Shown here piece after piece: positions 11,601-22,057 of a stretch of 64,000 nucleotides of DNA (position 1 is the first letter of the stretch; each line of letters opens with the position of its first letter). Below the pieces are notes generated by a model. It was not told the DNA's origin and ran no database searches. It worked only from the letters and a program-made list of their open reading frames with translations. This stretch comes from Perkinsus chesapeaki (lineage: Eukaryota > Perkinsozoa > Perkinsida > Perkinsidae): assembly GCA_013115145.1 (NCBI GenBank), contig JAAPAO010000077.1, positions 25,057-89,056 on the forward strand, given 5' to 3'. A program made the translations under genes and the position numbers.

Positions 11601-14600
11601 AGGTCAACAGTCACCACCATAATCTGCACAAAAATGCCCCTGCCTCGGTTCGAACCCACGCCCTTACCTGTACTGCGCCACTTTCAAACAGCTCCATTAG
11701 ACAGTCCCTTTCCCTATTGCTCAGACCTTCATGCATGTATCCGACGCCATGCATCAATGACGTCACCAATCCACGCTCGCGAGTCTTCCAACCGTACTCC
11801 TTCGAAAGACCGCTGATATGCTCCTTCATAGCTTCCTCTGATATATGACGGAATCTGCACGCATGCACATAAAGATACAAAATAGGTTAACTCGAATGCA
11901 CCCTTACCTGTCCGGACTGTTATCAGCTGTGGCTTGGAGCATCAGGTCGGCTGCCACCATTCTGCTCTGTCGGCGATCCCCAACAAACACCACCACCGGT
12001 TGAGTCGGAGAGTTCGCCTTAATCAAATTATACCTGTTAAACAAAAACAGTCATTCGTGAATCGCTTCGCTCCGCTAAAGTACGTAGGTCTGGTCATTGC
12101 AGCCATTCTCGCATTTCTGCTGTAGATGTCGTAACCATGAATGATGACCTTCACCGGCACCGCACGAATCTTGGTCGGGAAGTTAAATTGAGAGGATACC
12201 GGTGCGCCCATCCAACCACCGAGATCGTTGGCATTCTGAAAATAAAATGTACCAACCAGGATTCGAACCCACGGCCTCCTTTCTTCAAGAGACCTCCGAG
12301 CCGGATTGACACCAGTGTAGCAATGCAAGTGGCACGTTATCAACCCGATAGTTTCGAAGATTTGCCACCAAATCCCCAAAATGAGTCTATTCCCCAGCGA
12401 AATGGCACTGCAAAAATCTACCGGAAATTTCCACCAATTTTTCCCTTACCAACAACTGTGAGCGGAAATTCACATTTCATCACCGATTTACACCTTGAAG
12501 ATTTTATAAACATAATTCCGCTCGTCTGACTTATGAAAAAGTGCGCCCGATAAAGCGACCGATAAAGGGGACCTACCGAGACGGACGCCGCCAAACCGAT
12601 GATCCTGCATGGCTTGAAAGTCTCTCCATTTTCGGATGCCTGCGCTGCCAAGTTCGAGGTGATATATCTGATACCGACATTCCCAAATCTACACGCATGC
12701 ACATGACACATACCTCATCCTCGACACGCACACTTCCATTGTGGCACCGACTGTAGGGTGATTCAAAAGATGCAGGTCATCGGCAATGAAGAGAGATACC
12801 TGACAATAATGCGAAATGGCCACCAACGGTACATTATCCAACTCGATGCCCAAGTACGGTGGTAAATCCATCGAGCAAAATGCGATTTAATAATCTACAT
12901 TATGATATTAATTCTTTGATGTTACGGGAATGATTCTGATTCTGAATTTCATGACTGGGTAAAAAGTGCTAATTTTTCCACCAAAAACCAATTCCAAAGG
13001 AAATTAAATTTCCCCAATATCGAGAACCTACTCTAAAAAGCATAACGTTGTCATTATTCCACAAAGAACCGCGTTCGAGCACATTCCCTTCCGGCCAAAT
13101 TCAACGGCTTCTCACCTGTTGCACCGGCTTCCGAGTTCTCCACCTCCTCGACAACATATCCCAGTGCTCTGGTGTGGTGATGATAATATGCGACGAATCC
13201 AACAGCTTCAAGTCTTGCGAAGCCTCACCTGACAATCGCCATAATTTAGCTAATTTTCAACCAACGCGAAAATCTTCTCACCAGTGAGTTTCGTAACAAC
13301 ACAGCCGAGGCCTTCTGACCCGAACTTCTTCTGCCAGTCAGTCAACCTCAACTCCGCAAGCCGTTCAAACGGGCACATATATACGCATCGTTTAATCTGA
13401 CAAAATTGGTAAACATGAAACGCTTCGCTCCGCCTACATCATATTCTTTCAGCATCCTTAACACAGCAAACTCGGCACACTGCAATTTTCCAGAGTTGGC
13501 CGGCGCGCACAAGAGCGTGTTCTCATCGCTCTGGAACATCTGTGTGAACGTCTGCGTCTGTATAGGGTTCAACTTGCCAGCTAAGACAATGCGCATGCGT
13601 GCAGGCCTATCTCATACCGCTCTTTCCCCTACTCGCGCCATAGAAGACCTGCTCGGCCTTAGGCCACTTCAGTGCGGTTATCGGCAATGGCATCAGATCC
13701 AACAGCTCAGTCTCTGGAGGATTCCTCTCCGGTAGAATCAAACGACGGAAGTTAACGGGCAACAGAGACTCTGCTCCAATCCACCTGATTGAGAAAAAAA
13801 CGAAATCTTCGCAGTGCGAAAGATACGCCTCAGGGGCTGGCGTATTCCCAACAATTCCAAAGGCGACCCAAAAATTTTCGCGAACCTAATTCGGTTTTTG
13901 CGATCGCCCATCGGCCTTAGGCTTATCAAACGAAACTCAAAGGTAAGCGAAAATTTTCCACTGGTGTCTTTCGATCAACCTATTTGGAATCTTTTGCCCC
14001 GAATGCCATTCCCAAATCCTTACCTGTCCGACACACATCTTATAAAGTAATGTGGCGGCATTGGATCTGTGATAGGCACCGTGAAGGTAAGCGTATGCTC
14101 CTGGTCAGCCTGGGACTGCCTCAGCGCAAACAACTCGTAATATAGTATAGTCTCCTGCTGAGTATCTTCAACAAAGATCCAGAAGGGCTCCGTAGTGGAG
14201 TGAACCTGAAACTCAATTTCTACTACTTCACCCATTTTCGAAATTCCTCTCAAACTGCTACGCGAAATCCCCCTAGTGGCTACGAAAGCAATAGTCTCTA
14301 TAAAATATTCCACCGAATATGATATACTATTCGATATCATACACCTAAGACACCCCATCCCCACAACGCCGCTCACCTTCGGGTCGAACTGGAAATCTGG
14401 CGTCAATGTGAGTTCCACCAGCAGACAGCTACGAGTCAACGGTTGGACATAAGCCGCCAAATCAAGCTTAGGGAACTGATGGACGTATTTGTAGATGTGC
14501 TTTCCTGAAAAGGTCGCGAGTTCAAATCCCAGGTGGGGTATTTTTATAACCTAGTTTCGGCGCCCTCAGAAGTTCACCAATTTCGTGAGGTTTGTAATCA

Positions 14601-17600
14601 TAGTACTGCTCGAAACGAATATCTTTCTTCTCGATTTTACGTAGAATATCCTGAACGTATCCAAGCTTGAAGCGCGCATGATGCAAAATAGCTCATACCT
14701 CCGGTATCTCCTTGAAGTGCCTTAAAGGAGTCTGTACGCTCCAGAAACGCTTCTCGACCACTTTGCTCCAAAGAAGCGCCTTCTTAGCCAGATCGGCCCA
14801 ACCACGACGCAAAGCAATCTCAAATAGAGCACGGAAAATACGACCAGCAGATTGCTCAACATACCTGATCAAACAAAAAGCATGCACGCATGCACAACAT
14901 CATATAAATTCAAAAAGTTGCTATTTCCAAGCGGCGATGTCGGAATACATACCCCTAATCCTAGGCCTTTCAGACCTGCCCCACTGAGTGCTAGAAGGGG
15001 GTCAACCTTGCTATAGCTTTTTACATTAGCATTTATTATTATCTTAATTCCTTAACAAACAGGTTGGTGAAGCATAAAGGACTTAATTTCCAACTGTGTC
15101 CATAACTGAGACTCCACAATACTCCATCATCGTTATTCACTATATTATTATTCCTATAATACCTCAACACTGAAGACCCTCCCTCAGCTTCCCCTCTACC
15201 CCACCATGCCCACACTTACACCATGTCCGCTTGTAAGGCAAATCCATCCAGCGGCAACCGTGAGATATAAGCTTGCAGCAACACGTTTATCTTAGAGCCC
15301 GTCTCCTCAGCACCGCCCTTAACCGGTATGGGCACCTATTTGAGAAAAGATTCCCCAGAGCTTGATTGGCTAACCTCACCTTCTCCACCAGTTTACTGAG
15401 CTCAACCTTCTCCTCTTCTCTAACCGGAATGTATTTGAATTCCGAACTCAATGAGAATAGACGAAGCAGCTCTATATCAGACATGCGGGGCTTTAAATGT
15501 TGATTGTAGACAGCCATAGATGGATATCTGAATTAGAACAGAGGAAGTTACGGTATGAAAATACACAACAAAAAGTTGGAAGATGTCGACCATTTCTTCC
15601 TTAAGTACTTCGTCTAACGAAGCTATCGTTTTATCCTTCGTCAGTTCGACCCTTGCCGAAGCTTCACATGGTCGTTCGTGTTCAGTATATGTTGAGTAAG
15701 TAAAGGGAAGTTGGCCCACTAGTATTAACTGTATAATACTAATTCACATTTCCTATAATAATCATTTGTATAATTTATGCACGTCTCGAACCAGTATTAA
15801 AGATTTTGACGACATCTACAAAAGACTCCCTTCGCCAACGCTGCCTTGCGACCTCGCACGGCAGTGGTGCCAGATGATCATTTCATCCATCACTAGCCAT
15901 CATCTCACCTTCACTTATACCATCACACCATCATCAAAATTTCACGCGCCACAAAATTCCCTTTCTTACTTTATGTAATAATGTGCCGCAACTCTTCCCA
16001 AAGCTGTTATGTGGCATTGACCTGTTCTCTTATCGTATTTTACCAAACCATTCTTATCCAGCATCGACATGGCAGCATGGCAGAGATTAACACGATGCTG
16101 AAAAGGACAGAAATTGACAAATCACACTCACTTCCACAATTCTAAAAATTCTACAAAGCTCAGACCAGCGGGTCCCCCCCCGTCCACGCCGAGCGGCAGA
16201 TAACAAAATCAATATGAAAGCTGGCAAGGACAATTTCGGTGAATTCCCCAGCAGCATTAAAATTCCAATCCAAGCTTACCTGTATGAGCTTAGGATCATC
16301 CCTAGGATTCCCCTCCTCATCCCCCATCGGCACACCGTACAGCTGCGGTGCTTTCATCATCCTTACGTGCAGGTAAGTGTACCCGAGCCAACGGACGGCG
16401 TCATCTCGTGATGCTATGGTGCCAAGTGCCATCTCAGCATTGATCATATCCGGCAGGGCAGATAGCATCTGCGATTCAATGGGAAGTTGAGTATTGTTAA
16501 GTGATAGGTAATATTGAAGCTCAGAACGATTGGTGATGACGATACCTGAGAGAGGGGATGAGAGTGGATTGGACCAGGCTTGAAGTTGAACAAGATTCAC
16601 ACCCGCCATATCAACCCGCATCCCTCAAGCAGCACCAGTGGCAATGCTGTTACCCGTATAACCCAGAACGCACAAGAAATTGATAATTTGATCCATGTTA
16701 TATTATAACAAGAGTATTGATAAAGTGCTTCATATAAAAGTGCCACTACTAATAGCTCTATCCCCCCTATTTCTCACCAATCTAGTAAATGCACTATTAC
16801 CAATGATCTACAACTCGATACGTGTCATTATTATCAATATCTCTCGCCCCCCTACTCACCATGTCCAGTAGTATCATACTGTGGTCGTCCAGCTCTACCC
16901 ATCATCTGCATCATATCCATCGGACTGAGTTCAACCCAATCACCCTTCTCCGGGCTGTACACTTGCGTGCCCTTAATAATAACCGTATGCGCCGGTAAAT
17001 TAACTCCCCACGCCAAAGTCAACGTCGACACCAACACTTGAATGTGACCGTCCGCGAACAGATCCTCCACAGTAGTTCTATCAACTCTGGCCATTCCTGC
17101 ATGATGAATGCCAAAGCCATACTTCAACAGATCCGCCAGATCCGGCGACTTGATCGTGTTCTCAATTTCATTCTCGATAATCTGTTTCGACGCTCCGCTG
17201 TCCGGCAGGAACTTCCCTAAGATTTCCTTCTCCATCGCCATGTCTCTCAGCTCCCTCGCCGTCTTCAACGTATCCTTCCTTGAATGTACAAATATGATAA
17301 TCTGGTTGTTTCCAGCGTCCGCTTCGACCTTTTCAAACAATACTTCGTTCATGACATTAGCCCGTTTAATCGCCTTCTTCGAGCTCACTCCCACATATGT
17401 CTGGTCCAATGGCACCGGTCGATACTCCTGGCCGAAATAGAAGAGCCCACGGTTCAGGTTGACCCTCAAGAAAAGGGCGACATCCTTGTAGTTGGGCAAA
17501 GTGGCCGAAAGTCCCACCAACCGAACGTGCTCCTGAGTCTGCTCAATCTGCCGCAACGTACGAGCAACTATGGATTCGATGACAGGACCACGACTGTCGT

Positions 17601-20600
17601 GTAGAAGATGTATCTGAAATAATGAAACAAGAACCTCCTTGCGCTCAGTAATCTCCACAGTCTATCCCGCGCTCTTCCCCACAACAGTTCTTGCCGCAGT
17701 GAAGCTACTCCCAGTCGGTAAAATGCATACCGACTCGAGCTCCTATGATTCCCCTCCTTCCCCGCATTCCTCCCCCAACTACCTCATCAATTATAATGAG
17801 TTTAACCAAAGCCGTGAAGCCTCGACTTTCGCCCGCCTTCCGAGTGACAACATCCCACTTCTCAGGAGTAGTAACAATAACATTGGTCTGCTCGATCTGT
17901 TCACGGCTGAGGGATTGGTCGCCGGAAAGCTCCTTAACGGTAAGACCGAGGTCTCCCAAACGAAGAGAGAAGGATTGTACGACTTCCTGAAGTACAGAGA
18001 AAATAGCCGGTCGGTATAATCCTTTGCTATCATCCAGGCAACCCCGGTTCGATCCCCGCCCACCTGCACAAGTGCCTTCATTGGCGCGACATAGACCATC
18101 TTGAACGCGCTCGTATCGAAGCCATCTTCAGTCCTATACTGCTTCAACACCTACCACACCAGCAATCCTTCCTATGTCTTCATACCGACTTTTTCTCACA
18201 TTCATGATCGTCAGCATAGCAACATTAGTTTTACCAGCACCAGTTGGCGCACACATCAATAGATTCTCCTCAAACTCGTTGTATGCCACCGGGAAGACCT
18301 GAACAACAGTGCAGCTAGAGGTGTCAGAAAATTCAACAAAACTCCTCACCTTCGATTGTACAGCATTCAACCTCTCAAAGTGCTTGAACGCCGGCCACGC
18401 CCATTCCGGTAGAGCGTCCTTAACCTGATCACCATAATTTAGCTAATTTCCATCGTCTTCGAAAACCCCCCTCTACCTTGATCAAAGCTCCCTCTTTAAC
18501 CTTTGCCTTCGGTGGCGCCTGCACCACCACTTCCTCGTATCCTTTATGGCTCGAGGTAAACACATCGGTGTTCTTAGCGGGCTCAAACGACTGATTGCTC
18601 ATAAACCTAAGCAATCAAAATTACATTAAAAATGCCCGTACCGGGGATCGAACCTGGCTCCTCCAGGCAACTGGAGATTCTCCAGATCCAAGAGCTTGGT
18701 AGGATTAGGCATCTTAGCAGCTTCCTTATTCTCTCCAGTGGAGTCGGGCATCTCAACATCACCATCATCATTGGCTGTAGAGGACCGTTTCTCGCCTTCC
18801 CTCAGTTTCTTAGCCTCGGACCTGAACAAGTTAACTTCACATTCACCCCGCAATACATTAGACATTCCGTAAAAGAAAAGCCCTACAAGACGACCTCCGG
18901 GAACTACGGGCGCAGGCGATATTTTTCTTCCTTTACATTTTTACCAACTAAGTCGGCCTGGAATATTTCAATTTCGCGTGGCTTACAGTGTTCCTGACAA
19001 TCTGACAGCTGCAAATAAGAATATATTTCACTGCCGAGATGCCTTATACCGTGAACCCATCCTCCCACCTTAAATTCCTCCTACGGCTTCCACCGGCCTC
19101 TCTCTCGCCCTCCTTATCCCCTTCGCCAGCCTTGTCGTAGTCTTCGTGATGATGAGCAATACGCCATTCCTCAACAACCTCAGCGGCAGCTGGATCCTCG
19201 GTCATCTCTTTCTCCAAAGCTTCACGCTCCTCTAAAAATAAAAGTACCCTCCGTGGGATTCGAACCTGTGCGGGTTTGCCTACCTGGGGTTTGGGCTTGA
19301 TTTATCTTCGTGCAGTACCATATCTTTATCCTGTTATTAACCAAGATCTTGCAGAAGTCGAAGTGCTTATATTTGAAGATTTGCACCAACTTATTCTCAA
19401 CGCTCTGCGAGTCCGGCAACCTCAGCACGTCCAGAATAGATTTCTCCACCGAGATGACTTCCGAGCTATCCTTAACTCTTTTACCCTGATAACATATGAA
19501 TACAATAGATAGTAATAAAGTAGGTAGGCCACCGCCGGGCCACAAACACATTACCCTAATACCAAGCGAATAAAGGGGCGATGATAATACACAGTACAAA
19601 GGTACCGAGACATATACGAAGAGGAGAAGAAGGAGCAAAAGAGGAAGTTCATAAATTACCAGACAACTTCACCTAGCAACACCAAGGCAAACTATATCTC
19701 AACTGGTTAGACCAATGATACTTGTTGTACATTTTACAAATGCATCTTAACTGTTCAGAGACTAGAACGCGCAGTCACATGAACCACAGGCAATTATCCA
19801 ACCTCAACCGACCCAAGAAGTTTATTACAAGTTCTCTCTGAAGCCAATGTGAATGGATCTTCTGGACTGGCAGGTCGGTCGAGGAAGTGTTCCTCTTCTT
19901 CGCTGCCGGGCCTTCATCCCCCTCCTCATCACCAGCCTTAATACCGGCATCTTCATCATCATCTCCACCTAGAAAAGTAACAGCATCGATTCGAACCCAC
20001 GACCTTCACAATAGCAGCCCAACCCCTTAACCATTACCCCGTTTCCTCCTCTTTCCGCCAGCGTCCATTCTATCATCCGCATCAGAATCTTCAGAATCGC
20101 TACTGGATTCATCCGACACTTCATCAGCGTACAACATATCATCATCTCCTCCCATCTCTGAAATTAATCCACATACCCTTCCAATGGAACGAATCCACAA
20201 TCACACCACTCGATGACGAACAGCTCAACTAGTTTCAGTAAGATATCGAATAAGTTATATTATCAATCTCACACCAGTGGCCGCTCATAAGCGTATTCAC
20301 TGATCGATAATAATAATATAACTATATACAGTACTAGACATCCCACAATTCCTATTATGTACCATAATAGTTTATATACTCTATGGATAAAATATGTATT
20401 ACCCCTACCACACTATAATGACACTGCACTCAATAACAACCAACCTTCCCCCAACTCACCATCATTCTCATCATCCTCATCAAAAGTAACAGCAACACCT
20501 GCCGGATCATCAGCTGCCCCTGCCAGCAGTGCAGCATCGACCTCCTCTGCTCCACCAGCACCGCCGCCCTCAGCGGCAGCCACTCCTTCATCCTCATCAA

Positions 20601-22057
20601 CAGCAAAGTCATGGATTTGTTGGGACAGCCTTAACAGTTGAGTATAAAGCTCATTGGTTAAGGAGCGAGGTGGCAGGATCTAAAACGAAACCCATTTTAA
20701 CGGAGAAAACCCGAAACCCGAAAACCCGGATCCCATGCCGAGTAATATGTATACCTACACATGGCGTGCAAAACCCTAAAGTCATGCATCAGGCAGGGTA
20801 AACGTTTCCCCGATCCCCTCCCTTCACAGCACCGACAGTTTCGAACAAATGACGTACTTATCCATTACCGAAGTGCAAAACTGCCAAACTTCGCCCGCGA
20901 ATTATTCCCTACTAGTGACACCCTTTTTGCTAGTCCTCCCAAATCTCATCGACTTGCCCCAAGCCCCCTATCCTACCTCCTCCACATTCTCCTGCTTCAA
21001 AGCATCCTTCTGGTCCGACTTCAGTGCCATCAATATCTCATGCGCAGCTTCCCTCAATACCGTACTAGTCTCACCAACCAGCACAGTTGATAACACCGAT
21101 AACATCTCATCATACGGCCTTTCAGATGCCCGGGATTTCGGTCTGAGGGAGCTCCTATAAAACCCCTCCTCCACCCCAGAATCTACCTGTATATATCTTC
21201 TCCTGCCTCTCCCACAGTAAGAACTGTCTCCCCTTTATTAATATCAATACCCTTCCGACGTTTACGTAGACCTTTATCACCACCAGCCTCTGTAACAGCT
21301 TTCCTGAACAGATAAAATGCAATAGTAATATTACAGGATTTGGTCGCGTAAAAATTTAGCACATGCCGATTTAATTAACTTCACATTAAAAAATGTAGAT
21401 ATCCGAAATACGTTGATTTCAGACAAGATACAAAATAATTTAATCGGCGAAAAACTAATGGGCAAATTTCTCAAATTTATATTCATTTACCATTTCGACT
21501 TTCCACATCAAAATCGATGCAACGTTCCAGTGTACAGCCTCGCGAGAACTAATAGACACTAATACGTAATTACGGGTTTGAGACAAAGCGGGGTGTGAGA
21601 GAAGTATTACACATGCCGTCGTTTAGCTGCCAAGGCCGCCTCTGGCTTCGGCTTGGTCTTCAGGACCTTGTCTCCCATGGTGTGCATTTTATGGTACCGC
21701 AGAGTCTCTGGCTCACCTGGAAAAGAGAATCGTATATTGCAGATAAATCAACCTAAGTTGCATCTTACTCACTTAACCTCAAGATACGACCCATCCGTAT
21801 GACTACCAAGTGAACTATAACTGAGCCTAATCCGAATTTAGCGCACCTAGCTTAGATACTTTCTACTACAAACAAGGTGGGCATCTAGCACCTCCCCTAC
21901 AACCTATAAAGTATCTTTCTCGCGTGAAGCTAAGATATCCCCTATTACCCGTAGGTTCATTAGCCAGATGACTTCCTCCACCAGGATCCCTCTGTAGGAC
22001 TAAGTTACTGTTCTCCTTATACTCGAACCGCTTGAAACGTTCGAACTCCTCAGCCAT
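8611..22057 (-). CDS. BRR2: Brr2-family U5 snRNP RNA helicase (SNRNP200 homologue)
   Basis: Complete Ski2-like tandem helicase that unwinds U4/U6 to activate the spliceosome in the nucleus. ATG at 22057 ([20 protein letters not shown], human-like N-terminus) and TGA at 8611; about 2,100 residues, the usual length. I place 45 exons by homology. Landmarks: 22057-21949, 20679-20460, 19485-19284, 18298-18200 (motif [10 protein letters not shown]), 17613-16860 (IHLL completing [20 protein letters not shown]), 16545-16280 (Sec63-type region), 14205-14024, 13580-13438, 12799-12714, 11854-11668, 10087-9919, 9120-8965, 8674-8611 ([16 protein letters not shown]). The first cassette has intact motifs. 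The second is degenerate: ANSGKL for motif I, DDLH for motif II, AASVS for motif III, as expected for the regulatory cassette. Median intron is near 47 nt and many introns belong to repeated families. Confidence 0.96.
9245..9290 (-). mobile_element. Brr2 intron, ATCGATC family
   Basis: 46 nt intron, GTAGGATG...GTGACAG. It contains TTGATCGATTTGGTTGATCG, two direct copies of TTGATCGATTT. Flanking exons are fixed by alignment to human Brr2. Confidence 0.7.
9459..9510 (-). mobile_element. Brr2 intron, AGCGAAGCG family
   Basis: 52 nt intron beginning GTAGGCGGAGCGAAGCGATT and ending GGTATCTTAG. The first 17 bases are identical to those of the intron at 13397-13437, and the upstream exon ends GAT in both. 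Confidence 0.75.
9641..9687 (-). mobile_element. Brr2 intron, ATCGATC/GCGCGC family
   Basis: 47 nt intron. On the plus strand it reads CAAATCGATCACC followed by TGGGCGCGCGCTA. The same block (one mismatch in about 26) forms the intron at 63229-63273 of the giant gene, but there it lies sense to transcription, so the two insertions are in opposite orientation. Confidence 0.8.
9873..9918 (-). mobile_element. Brr2 intron, ATCGATT variant
   Basis: 46 nt intron starting GTGGGGAGTATCTTAAGG and ending TTTGATCGATTAG. It combines the GTATCTT motif near the donor with a GATCGATT core at the acceptor. Confidence 0.55.
10683..10725 (-). mobile_element. Brr2 intron, AGCGAAGCG family
   Basis: 43 nt intron beginning GTAAGCGGCGGAGCGAAGCG, followed by a T-rich tract with TTTGTTTAAC and ending TTTTTTGTAG. 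Confidence 0.75.
10831..11224 (-). other. Long AT-rich Brr2 intron
   Basis: The 394 nt intron between the exon ending HLNAE and the exon starting [15 protein letters not shown] is one of the few long introns in Brr2. It is strongly AT-rich around 11100-11200. I see no nested gene. Confidence 0.7.
11340..11384 (-). mobile_element. Brr2 intron, AGCGAAGCG family
   Basis: 45 nt intron beginning GTAGGTTTAGCGAAGCGAAG, then CGATTTTTGTTTACCGG, ending TTTTGTAG. The upstream exon ends TAC, as in the related intron 12034-12083. Confidence 0.75.
11472..11519 (-). mobile_element. Brr2 intron, ATCGATC palindrome family
   Basis: 48 nt intron, GTGAGATGG...TTTGATCAG. Its centre is the near-palindrome AAATCGATCGCGTGATCGAT, matching the palindrome at 6358-6407. 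Confidence 0.75.
11624..11667 (-). mobile_element. Brr2 intron made of a tRNA-like 3' half (sense)
   Basis: 44 nt intron. It reads GTAAGGGCGTGGGTTCGAAC, then a short stem-like stretch, then GGGGCATTTTTGTGCAG. GTGGGTTCGAACC is a tRNA T-arm with a good B-box and ATTTTT resembles a Pol III terminator. Both exon borders (...SGAVQ and [11 protein letters not shown]) are set by Brr2 homology. Confidence 0.85.
11855..11907 (-). mobile_element. Brr2 intron, GCATGCGTGC family
   Basis: 53 nt intron starting GTAAGGGTGC and ending TATGTGCATGCGTGCAG. It also carries TTTTGTATCTTT. Confidence 0.7.
12034..12083 (-). mobile_element. Brr2 intron, AGCGAAGCG family
   Basis: 50 nt intron beginning GTACTTTAGCGGAGCGAAGC and ending TTTTTGTTTAACAG. 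Confidence 0.75.
12236..12576 (-). mobile_element. Brr2 intron ending in a tRNA-like T-arm
   Basis: 341 nt intron. Its last 45 nt read GCCGTGGGTTCGAATCCTGG, then TTGGTACATTTTATTTTCAG directly at the acceptor. It may be a longer relative of the short tRNA-like introns, for example a SINE-like element, with the T-arm next to the 3' splice site. Confidence 0.7.
12668..12713 (-). mobile_element. Brr2 intron, GCATGCGTGT family
   Basis: 46 nt intron, GTATGTGTCATGTGCATGCG...GGTATCAG. This acceptor gives an exact alignment with human SRMRYISS; a nearer TAG would leave extra residues. Confidence 0.7.
13397..13437 (-). mobile_element. Brr2 intron, AGCGAAGCG family
   Basis: 41 nt intron, the shortest placed here: GTAGGCGGAGCGAAGCGTTT, then CATGTTTACCAATTTTGTCAG. 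Confidence 0.75.
13581..13632 (-). mobile_element. Brr2 intron, GCATGCG family
   Basis: 52 nt intron, GTAGGGGAAAG...TTGTCTTAG, with CTGCACGCATGCGCAT in its second half. Confidence 0.6.
14505..14550 (-). mobile_element. Brr2 intron made of a tRNA-like 3' half (antisense)
   Basis: 46 nt intron. On the plus strand it reads AAGGTCGCGAGTTCAAATCC, then a GGGG-containing stretch and GTATTTTTATAAC. The B-box and T-run are therefore reversed relative to 11624-11667, yet the piece is still an exact intron (exons ...RAPKL and [11 protein letters not shown]). Confidence 0.85.
14651..14698 (-). mobile_element. Brr2 intron, GCATGCGC-like
   Basis: 48 nt intron, GTATGAGC...CGTTCAG, with TTGCATCATGCGCGCTTC. 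This acceptor (exon [10 protein letters not shown]) matches human EVVKKIEKKN without extra residues. Confidence 0.5.
14865..15219 (-). mobile_element. Brr2 intron with GCATGCGTGCATGC near the acceptor
   Basis: 355 nt intron starting GTAAGTGTGG. Its 3' end has GTGCATGCGTGCATGC followed by TTTTTGTTTGATCAG. Confidence 0.6.
17987..18063 (-). mobile_element. Brr2 intron with tRNA-like T-arm at the donor (antisense)
   Basis: 77 nt intron starting GTGGGCGGGGATCGAACCGG. Its plus strand shows CCGGTTCGATCCCCGC, a B-box, so the element is antisense to Brr2. Exons are fixed (APMKALVQ and [11 protein letters not shown]). Confidence 0.75.
18607..18653 (-). mobile_element. Brr2 intron whose donor lies in a tRNA B-box (sense)
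   Basis: 47 nt intron starting GTTCGATCCCCGGTACGGGC, then ATTTTTAATG, ending TTGCTTAG. The exon-intron join CCAG|GTTCGA uses the GTTCGA of the B-box as 5' splice site. The spliced product GGARFMSNQ aligns with human QGSHFMANK. Confidence 0.85.
19232..19283 (-). mobile_element. Brr2 intron made of a tRNA-like 3' half (sense)
   Basis: 52 nt intron starting GTAGGCAAACC, then GCACAGGTTCGAATCCCACG, then GAGGGTACTTTTATTTTTAG. A clear T-arm with B-box and T-run fills the intron. Confidence 0.85.
19969..20037 (-). mobile_element. Brr2 intron resembling most of a tRNA (sense)
   Basis: 69 nt intron. It starts GTAATGGTTAAGGGGTTGG, which resembles an A-box, and continues to GGTCGTGGGTTCGAATCG (B-box) and GATGCTGTTACTTTTCTAG. 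It is the fullest tRNA-like intron here: D-arm-like, anticodon-like and T-arm parts in order, with the 5' acceptor strand missing. Confidence 0.85.

Noticed and set aside
11237-11848. Plus-strand open frame of 203 codons
   Set aside because: It covers Brr2 exons and introns on the minus strand that align residue by residue with human Brr2; the plus frame is a shadow.
12689-12713. A 25 nt ultra-short intron in Brr2
   Set aside because: An acceptor TAG exists there, but the next acceptor (46 nt intron) removes extra residues and gives an exact alignment to the conserved SRMRYI block.
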